From: Gemmatimonadota bacterium
GTDB lineage: Bacteria > Gemmatimonadota > Gemmatimonadetes > Gemmatimonadales > GWC2-71-9
Assembly: GCA_016713435.1 (NCBI GenBank)
Contig: JADJPD010000003.1
Coordinates: 496,001-560,000, forward strand
DNA length: 64,000 nucleotides
Reading direction: 5' to 3'
Position 1 is the first letter of the stretch. Each line of letters opens with the position of its first letter. Below the pieces are notes generated by a model that was given only the letters and a program-made list of their open reading frames with translations, was not told the origin of the DNA and made no database searches. The position numbers and the translations under genes are program-made. Positions 48,380 to 56,668 of the stretch are shown here, piece by piece.

Positions 48380-49762
48380 CTAACGCACCGCCGCCTCGAC
48401 CTCGGCGAGCATCGCGTCGAGGGCCGCGCGGTCGAGCCACCGCCCGCGCAGCATGACGCCGCGGATGGCCGCGGCGTTGGCGATGTCCTGCAGGGGGTTG
48501 GCGTCGAGGAGCACGAGGTCGGCGCGCTTCCCGACCGCGATGGTCCCGGCGTCGGGGCGGTTGAGGAACTCGGCCGCGTTCCGCGTGGCCGCCTCGAGCA
48601 CCGCGTAGGGCGGGAGCCCGGCGCGCTGCATGGCCTGCATCTCCTGGTGGGTGCCGAAGCCGGTCACCAGGAAGATCTGCGGGGCGTCGGCGCTGACGAG
48701 GAGCCGGGCCCCGGCGCGCCAGAGGGCCACGGCCAGCGAGTCGCGCGCGGCCAGGAAGTGGGGCTCGGCCCCGGGGCCGTTGTTGAGGTAGCCGGTCCAC
48801 TGCGCCAGCGCGGCCTTGGGCACGTACTTCATCTCCGGGCGCGCCGCGTGCGCCGCGGCCGGCTCCCCGCCGGCGATCACCTCGAAGAGCGCCAGCGTCA
48901 TCCCGTTCCACACATTGAGCCGGCGGGTCTCCTCCGCCAGGCGGCGGACCCGCGCCCATTCCACTCGCGCGGCGACGTCATCCTCGATGACCTGGCCGTT
49001 GGGCTTCGCCATCCCCTCCGGCAGGGCGGCGGCGAGGTAGCCGTCGAGGTGCTCCACCTGCTGCCCCGCGCGCATGGCCCGCTCCAGGCCGTAGCCGGCC
49101 GTCACGTGCCCCACCAGCGGCAGCCCCTGGGCACGGGCCTCGGCGACGATCACGTCGTAGCTCTCGGCGGTCAGGCCGCCGTGGGTCTTGAGCAGGTCGT
49201 AGCCCTGCGCCTTGGCCGCGATGACGAGCGCCCGGCCGGTGGCCGGGTCCGGCACGCTCTGGCCGTTGAGGGACGGCGCCGCCACGTAGAGCGTGGGGCC
49301 GAGGATCTCGCCGCGATTGATGCGATCGCGCGCGGCGAGGATCCCCGGCGGGGCGATGAGCCCGCGCATGGTGGTGACGCCGTTGGCGAGCGCCAGCCGC
49401 AGCTGGCGCCCCAGCCCGTCGGCGGCGGTCTCGCCGGTGCCGGCGCCGAGGTGGATGTGCATCTCGGTGAGGCCGGGGATGAGGTACCGGCCCCGCCCAT
49501 CGAGCTTCACCACGCCGGCCGGCACGCGGAGGCCGGCGCTCGGGCCCATGGCCGTGATGATCCCGTCGTCCACGAAGACGGTGTAGTGCTCCAGCACCCG
49601 GTCGCAGTCCATCGGGATCACGGTCACGTCGGTGATGGCGTAACTGCGGGGCTGGTGCAGCGCGCGGGGAGCGGTGGCGTGGAGGGAAAGGCGGTAGGCC
49701 TGGGCGGCGACGGGCGGGACGGCGAGCAGCAAGGTGAAACAGGCAAGCAGGCAGCGGCGCAT
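48380..49762 (-). CDS. Secreted metal-dependent amidohydrolase
   Basis: This is a protein of about 460 residues with a signal peptide (RRCLLACFTLLLAVPPVAAQ). The amidohydrolase (TIM-barrel) motifs are EMHIHLGAGTG (HxH), a Lys in DLLKTHGGLTAESYD, LVGHVTAGYG (His), QVEHLDGYL (His), and SADAPQIF (metal Asp). The N- and C-terminal beta segments (DVTVIPMDCDRVLEHYTVFV; KRADLVLLDANPLQDI) form the typical composite barrel. I start at ATG 49762; an upstream ATG at 49771 is also possible. Secreted members often act on dipeptides or lactones; the substrate is unknown. Confidence 0.88.
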   Translation of the reverse strand: MRRCLLACFTLLLAVPPVAAQAYRLSLHATAPRALHQPRSYAITDVTVIPMDCDRVLEHYTVFVDDGIITAMGPSAGLRVPAGVVKLDGRGRYLIPGLTEMHIHLGAGTGETAADGLGRQLRLALANGVTTMRGLIAPPGILAARDRINRGEILGPTLYVAAPSLNGQSVPDPATGRALVIAAKAQGYDLLKTHGGLTAESYDVIVAEARAQGLPLVGHVTAGYGLERAMRAGQQVEHLDGYLAAALPEGMAKPNGQVIEDDVAARVEWARVRRLAEETRRLNVWNGMTLALFEVIAGGEPAAAHAARPEMKYVPKAALAQWTGYLNNGPGAEPHFLAARDSLAVALWRAGARLLVSADAPQIFLVTGFGTHQEMQAMQRAGLPPYAVLEAATRNAAEFLNRPDAGTIAVGKRADLVLLDANPLQDIANAAAIRGVMLRGRWLDRAALDAMLAEVEAAVR

Positions 49763-49902
49763 GCCGGGCATCTCGGGCTGGAGGGAAACCGTGCCGGCCC
49801 CCGGCCGGCACCACGACGCGGGCGATACGAGCCCGGCCCGCCGCATGTTCCATGATGCAGGCGGGAACACCACCCCACCCCGGTTCTGACTAGTTTCCCC
49901 TC

Positions 49903-51837
49903 GTGTCCGATTCCCCCCACGCCCAGACCGGCCACCGGCTCGAGGCCCTCCTGACTGCGCCCGGCGACGAGGCGCTCGAGGAGCTGCTGCTCTGGGTGCT
50001 CGAGGGGCCCGTCACCGGCCCCGCCGGGACCAGCCCCCGCACCGCGCGACTCACGCTCCTCGCCGAGGGGCTGCGCACGCATCCCCGACGCATGGAGCTG
50101 GAGGACCGGCTGCGCGCCGCCTGGACCCGCGGCTCGCTGGTGCGCCTGCTGGCCGAGACGGGCCTGCCGGTCCACAGCACGCTGTTCAAGGAGAGCTTCG
50201 AGCGGCTGGTGGACCAGCTGGCCCCGCGCCTCGCGCCCGAGGACGATCTCTTCGTCCTGGTGACGCGCCTCCCGCTCACCCCGGCCGATGCCGAGTGGGT
50301 GGCCGCGCTCGACGACGGGGCCCTCGCGCCCTGGACGCCGCTGCTGGCGGTGCCGCCGGAGACGCTGCTCGACGCCGCGCGGCTCCTCGGCCTGCGCGCC
50401 GCGGCGCTCGGCCTCGGGCGCGACCTGCTCGAGCTGTTCCCGGGGAAGGCGGAGGCGACGAGCCCGTTCTTCACGCTGGCCGGCGTCATCGACCGGCTGG
50501 CCGCGGCGCCGCAGGCGGTCGAGGCCTACGTGGCGTGGGAGGCGGCGCTCGCCACCTGCCGGCTCCACCTGGCGGAGGCGCACGAGCGCCTGGACCGCCG
50601 GGGCGTCACCACCGACCTGATCTTCCGCCTGGAATTGCTCGAGGCGCAGCTGGCGCGGCTCGCGCTGCTGCTCACGGTGGCCACGGGCCGGGCGGACGGA
50701 CGGCGCCTCGCGGCGGAGCTGATCGGGAGCGCCGCCCGCCAGCGCGGGGTGCGCTCGCTGGCGCGGAACTCCATGAAGCGCCTGGCGCAGAAGGTCACCG
50801 AGCACACCGCCGAGACGGGGGAGCACTACCAGGTGGCCTCGGCACGCGCGTGGGACGAGACCAGCTGGTCCGCCGCCGGCGGCGGGGCCATCACCGCGCT
50901 CACCGCGCTCGGCAAGTACGCCATAGGGGCGCTGCCGCTGGCGCCGCTGGTGGCGGGGCTCGGGTACTCGCTCAACTACACGATCAGCTTCTGGATCATG
51001 CAGCTGGCGCACTTCACCCTGGCGTCGAAGCAGCCCGCGATGACCGGCGCGGCGCTGGCGGCGGCGTTGCACCGGGAGGCGGGAAGCGCCGAGGAGATCG
51101 AGGTGGTGGCGCGCATCACCCGCTCGCAGGTGGCGGCCACGCTCGGCAACGTGCTGAGCACCATCCCCGTCACCTGCGGCCTGGTGCTGCTCGCGGCGTG
51201 GCTGTCCGGGGAGGCGCCGCTCAGCCCCGAGACGGCGGAGCACACGCTGCACGGGATGCACCCGTTCCTCTCGCTCACCATCCCGTATGCCATCCTCACG
51301 GGCGGGATGCTCTGGCTCGCGAGCCTCGCGGCGGGGTGGTCGGCCAACTGGAGTGCCTATCGCGGCCTCGCGCCGGCGATCGCGCGGCACTCGCGCCTCC
51401 GCCGGCTGCTCGGCGCCGAGGGCGCGGCGCGGGTGGCGGACTTCACGGCGCGGAACCTGAGCGGCTTCGCCGGCTACACGGTGCTCGGGCTCCTGCTCGG
51501 CATGGTGCCGGTGGTGTGCAAGTTCGCGGGGCTGCCGGTGGAGGTGCGGCACGTGACGCTGCACGCCGCGTCGCTGGCGCTCGCCGCGGGCTCGCTCTAC
51601 GGGACGCCGCTCTTCAGCTGGGACGCGGTGGCGTGGGGGATGGTGGGCATCGTGCTGATCGGCGTCTGCAACATCGCCGTGTCCTTTGGCCTGGCGCTCC
51701 GCACCGCGGTGCGCGCCCGCGACCTCGACCCGGCCGAGCGGCGCCGGCTGTGGCGCGAACTGCGCTCGGCCTTCCGCGCGGACCCGCGACGGTTCCTCTG
51801 GCGGCCGGCGGAGGGCGCCGCGGAGGGTGTCGCCTAG
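49903..51837 (+). CDS. SpecificRecomb-family (Gcr-like) membrane protein
   Basis: This is a 644-residue protein. The first half is soluble and helical (VHSTLFKESFERLVDQLAP, FRLELLEAQLARLALLL). The second half has at least six transmembrane helices, including YAIGALPLAPLVAGLGYSLNYTISFWIMQL and IPVTCGLVLLAAWLSG. It matches the family annotated 'site-specific recombinase' (PF10136, gonococcal Gcr), a name based on an old report. No tyrosine- or serine-recombinase catalytic motifs are visible, and the membrane topology argues against a classical recombinase. GTG 49903 is the start. The function is effectively unknown. Confidence 0.8.
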   Translation: MSDSPHAQTGHRLEALLTAPGDEALEELLLWVLEGPVTGPAGTSPRTARLTLLAEGLRTHPRRMELEDRLRAAWTRGSLVRLLAETGLPVHSTLFKESFERLVDQLAPRLAPEDDLFVLVTRLPLTPADAEWVAALDDGALAPWTPLLAVPPETLLDAARLLGLRAAALGLGRDLLELFPGKAEATSPFFTLAGVIDRLAAAPQAVEAYVAWEAALATCRLHLAEAHERLDRRGVTTDLIFRLELLEAQLARLALLLTVATGRADGRRLAAELIGSAARQRGVRSLARNSMKRLAQKVTEHTAETGEHYQVASARAWDETSWSAAGGGAITALTALGKYAIGALPLAPLVAGLGYSLNYTISFWIMQLAHFTLASKQPAMTGAALAAALHREAGSAEEIEVVARITRSQVAATLGNVLSTIPVTCGLVLLAAWLSGEAPLSPETAEHTLHGMHPFLSLTIPYAILTGGMLWLASLAAGWSANWSAYRGLAPAIARHSRLRRLLGAEGAARVADFTARNLSGFAGYTVLGLLLGMVPVVCKFAGLPVEVRHVTLHAASLALAAGSLYGTPLFSWDAVAWGMVGIVLIGVCNIAVSFGLALRTAVRARDLDPAERRRLWRELRSAFRADPRRFLWRPAEGAAEGVA

Positions 51838-51857
51838 GCGGGCCGCCGCGCCCCGGC

Positions 51858-52874
51858 TCAGTCCTCCGGAAACCCCTGCGGGTTCATGGACTGCCAGCGC
51901 CACGCGTCGGTGCACATGGCGAGGAGGTCGCGCTCGGTCTTCCAGCCGAGCTCGCGCCAGGCCTTGGACGGGTCGCAGTAGCAGCTGGCGGCGTCGCCGG
52001 GGCGGCGCTCCACGATCTTGTGCGGGATGGGCCGGCCGATCACCTGCTCGAAGGCGCGCACCGCCTCGAGCACGCTGTTCCCCCGCCCGGTGCCGAGGTT
52101 GTAGGCCACGCACCCGGTCTTTCCCTTGAGCGCCTCGAGCGCCTTCAGGTGGCCGATGGCGAGGTCCACCACGTGGATGTAGTCGCGCACGCCGGTGCCG
52201 TCGGGCGTGTCGTAGTCGCCGCCGTAGATCTTGAGCTCGGCCAGCTTCCCCACCGCCACCTGGGTGATGAAGGGGAAGAGGTTGTTGGGGATGCCGTTCG
52301 GGTCCTCCCCGATGCGGCCGCTCGGGTGGGCCCCCACCGGGTTGAAGTAGCGCAGCAGGGCGATGTTCCAGCTCGGGTCCGCGCGGTGGAGGTCCCGGAA
52401 GACGTGCTCCATGAGGAGCTTGGTCTGGCCGTACGGGTTGAGCGCGGAGAGCGGGAAGTCCTCGGTGACCGGCACGGACGCCGGGTTGCCGTACACGGTG
52501 GCCGAGGAGCTGAAGACCATGGTCTTCACCCCGTGACGCACCATGGCCTCACAGAGGAGGATGGTCCCCGTGATGTTGTTGTGGTAGTACTTGAGCGGCA
52601 GCGCCACGCTCTCGCCCACGGCCTTGAAGGCGGCGAAGTGGATCACCGCCTCGGGGCGGTGCTGGGCAAAGATGGCGTCGAGGGCGGGGGCGTCGAGCAG
52701 GTCGGCCTTCACGAAGGTGAAGGGCCGCCCGGCGAGTTCCTGGGTGCGGCGGACCGCCTCGGGCTTGCTGTTGCTGAAGTTGTCGAGGACCACCACCTCG
52801 TGGCCCGCCTTGAGGAGCTCGACGGTGGTGTGGCTGCCGATGAAGCCGGCGCCGCCGGTCACGAGAATGCGCAT
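51858..52874 (-). CDS. galE: UDP-glucose 4-epimerase
   Basis: GalE (338 residues, normal length) interconverts UDP-glucose and UDP-galactose for polysaccharide and glycan synthesis. It has the NAD motif TGGAGFIGSHT, LDNFSNSK, the catalytic serine region FSSSATVYGNP, and YGQTK (YxxxK). LRYFNPVGAHPSGRIGEDP and GTGVRDYIHVVDLA are GalE-specific. The start ATG is at 52874 and the stop lies 21 nt from the convergent SpecificRecomb gene. No other sugar genes are nearby. Confidence 0.97.
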   Translation of the reverse strand: MRILVTGGAGFIGSHTTVELLKAGHEVVVLDNFSNSKPEAVRRTQELAGRPFTFVKADLLDAPALDAIFAQHRPEAVIHFAAFKAVGESVALPLKYYHNNITGTILLCEAMVRHGVKTMVFSSSATVYGNPASVPVTEDFPLSALNPYGQTKLLMEHVFRDLHRADPSWNIALLRYFNPVGAHPSGRIGEDPNGIPNNLFPFITQVAVGKLAELKIYGGDYDTPDGTGVRDYIHVVDLAIGHLKALEALKGKTGCVAYNLGTGRGNSVLEAVRAFEQVIGRPIPHKIVERRPGDAASCYCDPSKAWRELGWKTERDLLAMCTDAWRWQSMNPQGFPED

Positions 52875-53092
52875 GCGCCCATCCGGGGAAGAGGTCCGGT
52901 CCGGGCGCCGCTCGCCCGGGACCCGGGGAACCTACAAGAGTCGGGCCAGCGCGGCAGCGGGCGCAAAGCCGGGCCCGGGCCCCGGAAACCCCGCCTCTCC
53001 CGGCCGGGAGAGTGGCGCCTCCCCCGCAGGCGTCGCGCCGGTCCTGCATCCTGCCAGATCCCGTGCTACGTTCCACCCGTCTCCCAGCCGGA

Positions 53093-55363
53093 ATGTCCCT
53101 GATGCGCCGTCCGCTCCACACGCTCGCCGCGGGCCTGCTGCTGCTCGCCGCCCCGCTCACCGCGCAGGGCGTGGCCCCCGCCGACTCGAGCACGGTGACG
53201 CTCGACCGGCTCTTCAACTCGAACTTCTTCGCCGGCACGCCGGTGCCGCCCTACCGCTGGACGCCGGACGGCACGGCCTATTTCTCCTCCGAGCGTCGCC
53301 CGGGCAGCCCCGGCGCCGACCTCATCCGGGTGGACCCGCTCACCGGCGCCACGACCACGCTGGTGGAGGCCCGCCAGCTCATCCCCGCCGGCGACTCGGT
53401 GCCGCTCCGCCCCGCCAGCTTCCGGTTCTCGGACGACGGCACCAAGCTGCTCCTCTTCACCAACACCGCGCGCGTGTGGCGCTACAACACCCGCGGCGAC
53501 TACTGGGTGCTCGATCGCACCACCGGCCGCCTGACCCGGCTCGGCGGCCCCGGGGCGAAGCCGCAGACGCTCATGTTCGCCAAGTTCGCCCCCCAGGGCG
53601 ACCGGGTGGCCTACGTGCGCGAGCACAACCTCTACGTGGAGCGGGTGAGCGACAACCACGTCACCGCCCTCACCACCGACGGCTCCCGCACCACCATCAA
53701 CGGCACCTTCGACTGGGTCTACGAGGAGGAGTTCGACGACCGCGACGGCTTCCGCTGGAGCCCCGACGGGACCAAGATCGCCTACTGGCAGCTCGACGCC
53801 TCCGGGGTCCGCGACTTCCTGCTGCTCAACACCACCGACAGCCTCTACAGCCACGTGGTGCCGGTGCAGTACCCCAAGGCGGGCGCCACCAACTCCGCCG
53901 TGCGGGTGGGCGTGGTGAGCGCCGCGGGCGGCCGCACCACCTGGATGAAGCTGCCGGGCGCCGACCCGCGCAACATCTACCTGGCGCGGATGGAGTGGGC
54001 CGCCAATTCGGGCGAGCTCATCATGCAGCACCTGAACCGGCTGCAGAACACCCTCACCCTCCTCCTCGGCAACGCCCGCACCGGCGCCACCCGGCCGGTG
54101 TTCGTGGACCGGGACAGCGCCTGGGTCAGCGTGGTGGACACCTGGGACTGGCTCGACGACGGCGCCCGCTTCCTCTGGATCAGCGAGCGCGACGGCTGGC
54201 GCCACGCCTGGAGCATCTCGCGCGACGGCAAGGACGTGCGGCTCCTCACCCCCGGCGCCTTCGACATCGCCGACGTGCTGCAGGTGGACGTGGCCGGCGG
54301 CTGGATCTACTTCACCGCCTCGCCCGACAACCCGACGCAGCGCTACCTCTACCGCGCCTCGCTCACGAGCGGCGCGGCGCCGGAGCGGCTCTCGCCGGCG
54401 GGGCAGCCGGGGACGCACCGCTACCAGATCGCGCCCGGCGCGCGCTTCGCGATCCACACGTACTCGAACTTCACCACGCCGCCGGTGACGGAGCTGGTCA
54501 CGCTGCCGGACCACGGCGTGGTGCGCGTCCTCGCCGACAACGCCGAGCTCAAGCGGCGCTACGGGCTGGTGCGGAAGGGGAAGACCGAGTTCGTGCGGGT
54601 GGACGCGGGCAACGGCGTGAGCCTCGACGGCTTCATCATGTACCCCGCCGACTTCGACTCGACGAAGCGCTACCCGGTGCTCTTCCACGTCTACGGCGAG
54701 CCCGCGGCCCAGACCGCCACCGACAGCTGGGGCGCCAACGACGAGTGGCACCTCATGCTGACGCAGATGGGCTACGCGGTGGTGTCGTTCGACAACCGCG
54801 GCACGCCGTCGCTCCGCGGCCGCGCCTGGCGGAAGTCCATCTACCGCCAGATCGGTGTCCTGGCCTCCGAGGACCAGGCCGGCGTGGCGCGCGCCATGCG
54901 CCAGTGGCGCTGGGTGGATTCCACCCGCATCGGCGTCTGGGGCTGGAGCGGCGGCGGCTCCATGACGCTCAACCTGCTCTTCCGCGCCCCCGACGTCTTC
55001 CAGGTGGGCATGTCGGTGGCGCCGGTGCCCGACGTGCACCTGTACGACTCCATCTACCAGGAGCGCTACATGGGCCTGCCGGGCGGCGACGGCGAGCGCT
55101 ACTACGTGGCCAGCTCCCCGCTCACCTACGCCGCCCAGCTCCGCGGCCGCCTGCTCCTGGTCCACGGCACCGGGGATGACAACGTCCACTACCAGGGCAG
55201 CGAGCGCCTGATCAACGCCCTCGTGGCCGCCAACGCCCAGTTCAAGCTCCTCTCCTACCCCAACCGAAGCCACGGCATCTTCGAGGGCGAGAACACCACG
55301 CGGCACCTCTTCACGGCGCTGACGCAGTTCCTGACCACCTACCTGCCGGCGGGGGGTCGGTGA
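53093..55363 (+). CDS. Secreted dipeptidyl-peptidase IV (S9B)
   Basis: This 756-residue secreted peptidase removes N-terminal dipeptides, usually X-Pro. A signal peptide (AAGLLLLAAPLTAQG) precedes a beta-propeller that includes the DPP4 glutamate motif in DWVYEEEFDDRDGFRWSPDG. The C-terminal hydrolase domain has catalytic Ser in WGWSGGGSMTLNL, Asp in HGTGDDNVHYQ, and His in PNRSHGIFEGENT. Start ATG 53093 (or 53102). It stands alone and is followed by a family C repeat. Confidence 0.93.
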   Translation: MSLMRRPLHTLAAGLLLLAAPLTAQGVAPADSSTVTLDRLFNSNFFAGTPVPPYRWTPDGTAYFSSERRPGSPGADLIRVDPLTGATTTLVEARQLIPAGDSVPLRPASFRFSDDGTKLLLFTNTARVWRYNTRGDYWVLDRTTGRLTRLGGPGAKPQTLMFAKFAPQGDRVAYVREHNLYVERVSDNHVTALTTDGSRTTINGTFDWVYEEEFDDRDGFRWSPDGTKIAYWQLDASGVRDFLLLNTTDSLYSHVVPVQYPKAGATNSAVRVGVVSAAGGRTTWMKLPGADPRNIYLARMEWAANSGELIMQHLNRLQNTLTLLLGNARTGATRPVFVDRDSAWVSVVDTWDWLDDGARFLWISERDGWRHAWSISRDGKDVRLLTPGAFDIADVLQVDVAGGWIYFTASPDNPTQRYLYRASLTSGAAPERLSPAGQPGTHRYQIAPGARFAIHTYSNFTTPPVTELVTLPDHGVVRVLADNAELKRRYGLVRKGKTEFVRVDAGNGVSLDGFIMYPADFDSTKRYPVLFHVYGEPAAQTATDSWGANDEWHLMLTQMGYAVVSFDNRGTPSLRGRAWRKSIYRQIGVLASEDQAGVARAMRQWRWVDSTRIGVWGWSGGGSMTLNLLFRAPDVFQVGMSVAPVPDVHLYDSIYQERYMGLPGGDGERYYVASSPLTYAAQLRGRLLLVHGTGDDNVHYQGSERLINALVAANAQFKLLSYPNRSHGIFEGENTTRHLFTALTQFLTTYLPAGGR

Positions 55364-55410
55364 GTCGGTAGCGTCGCCGGCGGCGCGGCCTCGACGGGGT
55401 TCGGTGCGAC

Positions 55411-55642
55411 TCAACGCAGAGGCGCAAAGGGCGCGGAGGGCCGCAGAGGGATCGAGCCCGGAATGGCGCGAGGCCATTCCCGGGCTCAGTTGTTCCTGGG
55501 TGGGGGTCCCGTGGCCGGTGCGGCTCGTTGCCAGGCCCGAACGCGCCCCCGCCAACAACACAGCGGGCTCACCCTGGGGTGAGCCCCGCTGTTCACGTGC
55601 AGGTCCTCTGCGGCCCTCCGCGCCTCCGCGCCTCTGCGGTGA
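55411..55642. repeat. Family C inverted-repeat element, full copy
   Basis: This 232-nt element occupies most of the 301-nt gap between the DPP gene and the ParB-like gene. Outer arms: TCAACGCAGAGGCGC, GCGGAGGGCCGCAGAGG on the left, and the complement CCTCTGCGGCCCTCCGCGCC...CTCTGCGGTGA at 55605-55642. Inside are a stem at 55454-55487 (GAGCCCGGAATGGC) and a second stem near 55560-55593 (CAGCGGG-CTCACC). The length matches the 231-nt copy at 14498-14728. Confidence 0.85.
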
Positions 55643-55664
55643 ACCAAGGCGCCAAGCCCCGCCC

Positions 55665-56630
55665 CTACTCCGCCGTGTCCGGCGCCCCGCCCGCGCGTGC
55701 CACCTGGTCGGCCTTCACCTTGCTCGTGTCGAAGCGCCGCGCGGCGCCGAGCATCCTGGCGATCGTCTCGTCGAAGTCGGCCTTCTGGCCCCGCTTGAGC
55801 GTGAAGCGGAGCGGGTTGATCCGCGCCAGCACGAAGGCCCGGAGGTACGGGCTCTCGAAGCCGCGCGCCTTGAGCCCCGCGATGGCCTCCACCACGGCCG
55901 CGTCCAGCTCCAGCAGCTTCCCGGCGCGCTCGCGGCGCAGCACCAGCGCGTTGGAGAGTTTCTGCGGCAGGAAGGTCTCCACCCGCTTGAGCACCGGCTG
56001 GTACGCCCCGCCGGAGAAGCGCCCGTTCTGCTGGTAGCAGCAGCCGAGGGTGAGCAGCGACGCATCCTCGAATTCCGTCTCGTAGCTCCGCTCCGGCCGG
56101 TCGTCGAGCTGCGCCAGCGCCTCCGCCAGGCGGATCACCTCGAGGGCCCGCTCCCGCACGTTGTGGCTCTTCTCGGTGTTGAGCACCAGGATCCGGTGCG
56201 CCACCTCGGCCTCCGGCACCACCATGGCCACGATGCTCCGCGCGCCGAGCTGGCGGAGCGCCGCGAGGCGGTGGTTGCCGTTCGGCGTCCAGTACTCGGT
56301 GCCGTCCGGGCTCGGCACCGCGACGATGGGGTCCATGAAGCGACCCAGCCGGTCCATGGCGTCCGCCAGCCGCGCCACGTGCGGCGCCGACAGGTCCCGC
56401 TGGTACGGCGTGGGGTTCACCTTCTCGAGCGGCAGCGCCGCGATCACCTGCCACTGCCCGCCGAGCGGCTCCTTGTAGGCACCCACCAGCTGGCCCCCGT
56501 CGGCTTCAATCTTTTCCACCAGCCGCTCGATGGCCGCGGGCGGCGCGCCGCCCGCCACCTGCCGCGGCGTGAGGCCGCGCGGCTCGGGGGCGGCCTTCTT
56601 CTTCCGGCGGGGCTTCTTGACCTCGGCCAT
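55665..56630 (-). CDS. ParB/Spo0J N-terminal domain protein, solitary
   Basis: This is a 321-residue protein. After a Lys-rich tail (KKPRRKKKAAPEPRG), residues 75-190 form the ParB N-terminal fold: LPLEKVNPTPYQRD (box I), then PNGNHRLAALRQLGARS, in place of the GERRxRA box of true ParB, and ILVLNTEKSHNVRERALE. No ParA gene or clear DNA-binding middle domain is adjacent. A GAGGAGG SD supports ATG 56630. It follows the kinase gene by 38 nt on the same strand, suggesting an operon. The CTP-binding/hydrolase activity of ParB cannot be assumed with the altered box II. Its role is unknown. Confidence 0.82.
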   Translation of the reverse strand: MAEVKKPRRKKKAAPEPRGLTPRQVAGGAPPAAIERLVEKIEADGGQLVGAYKEPLGGQWQVIAALPLEKVNPTPYQRDLSAPHVARLADAMDRLGRFMDPIVAVPSPDGTEYWTPNGNHRLAALRQLGARSIVAMVVPEAEVAHRILVLNTEKSHNVRERALEVIRLAEALAQLDDRPERSYETEFEDASLLTLGCCYQQNGRFSGGAYQPVLKRVETFLPQKLSNALVLRRERAGKLLELDAAVVEAIAGLKARGFESPYLRAFVLARINPLRFTLKRGQKADFDETIARMLGAARRFDTSKVKADQVARAGGAPDTAE

Positions 56631-56668
56631 CGGCGCCTCCTCGGTTGCGGCGCGTCGCGGGCGAGCGG

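Noticed and set aside
49903..51837. Mobile-element recombinase
   Set aside because: No integrase or resolvase catalytic residues, multi-pass membrane topology, and no attachment sites or cargo around it.
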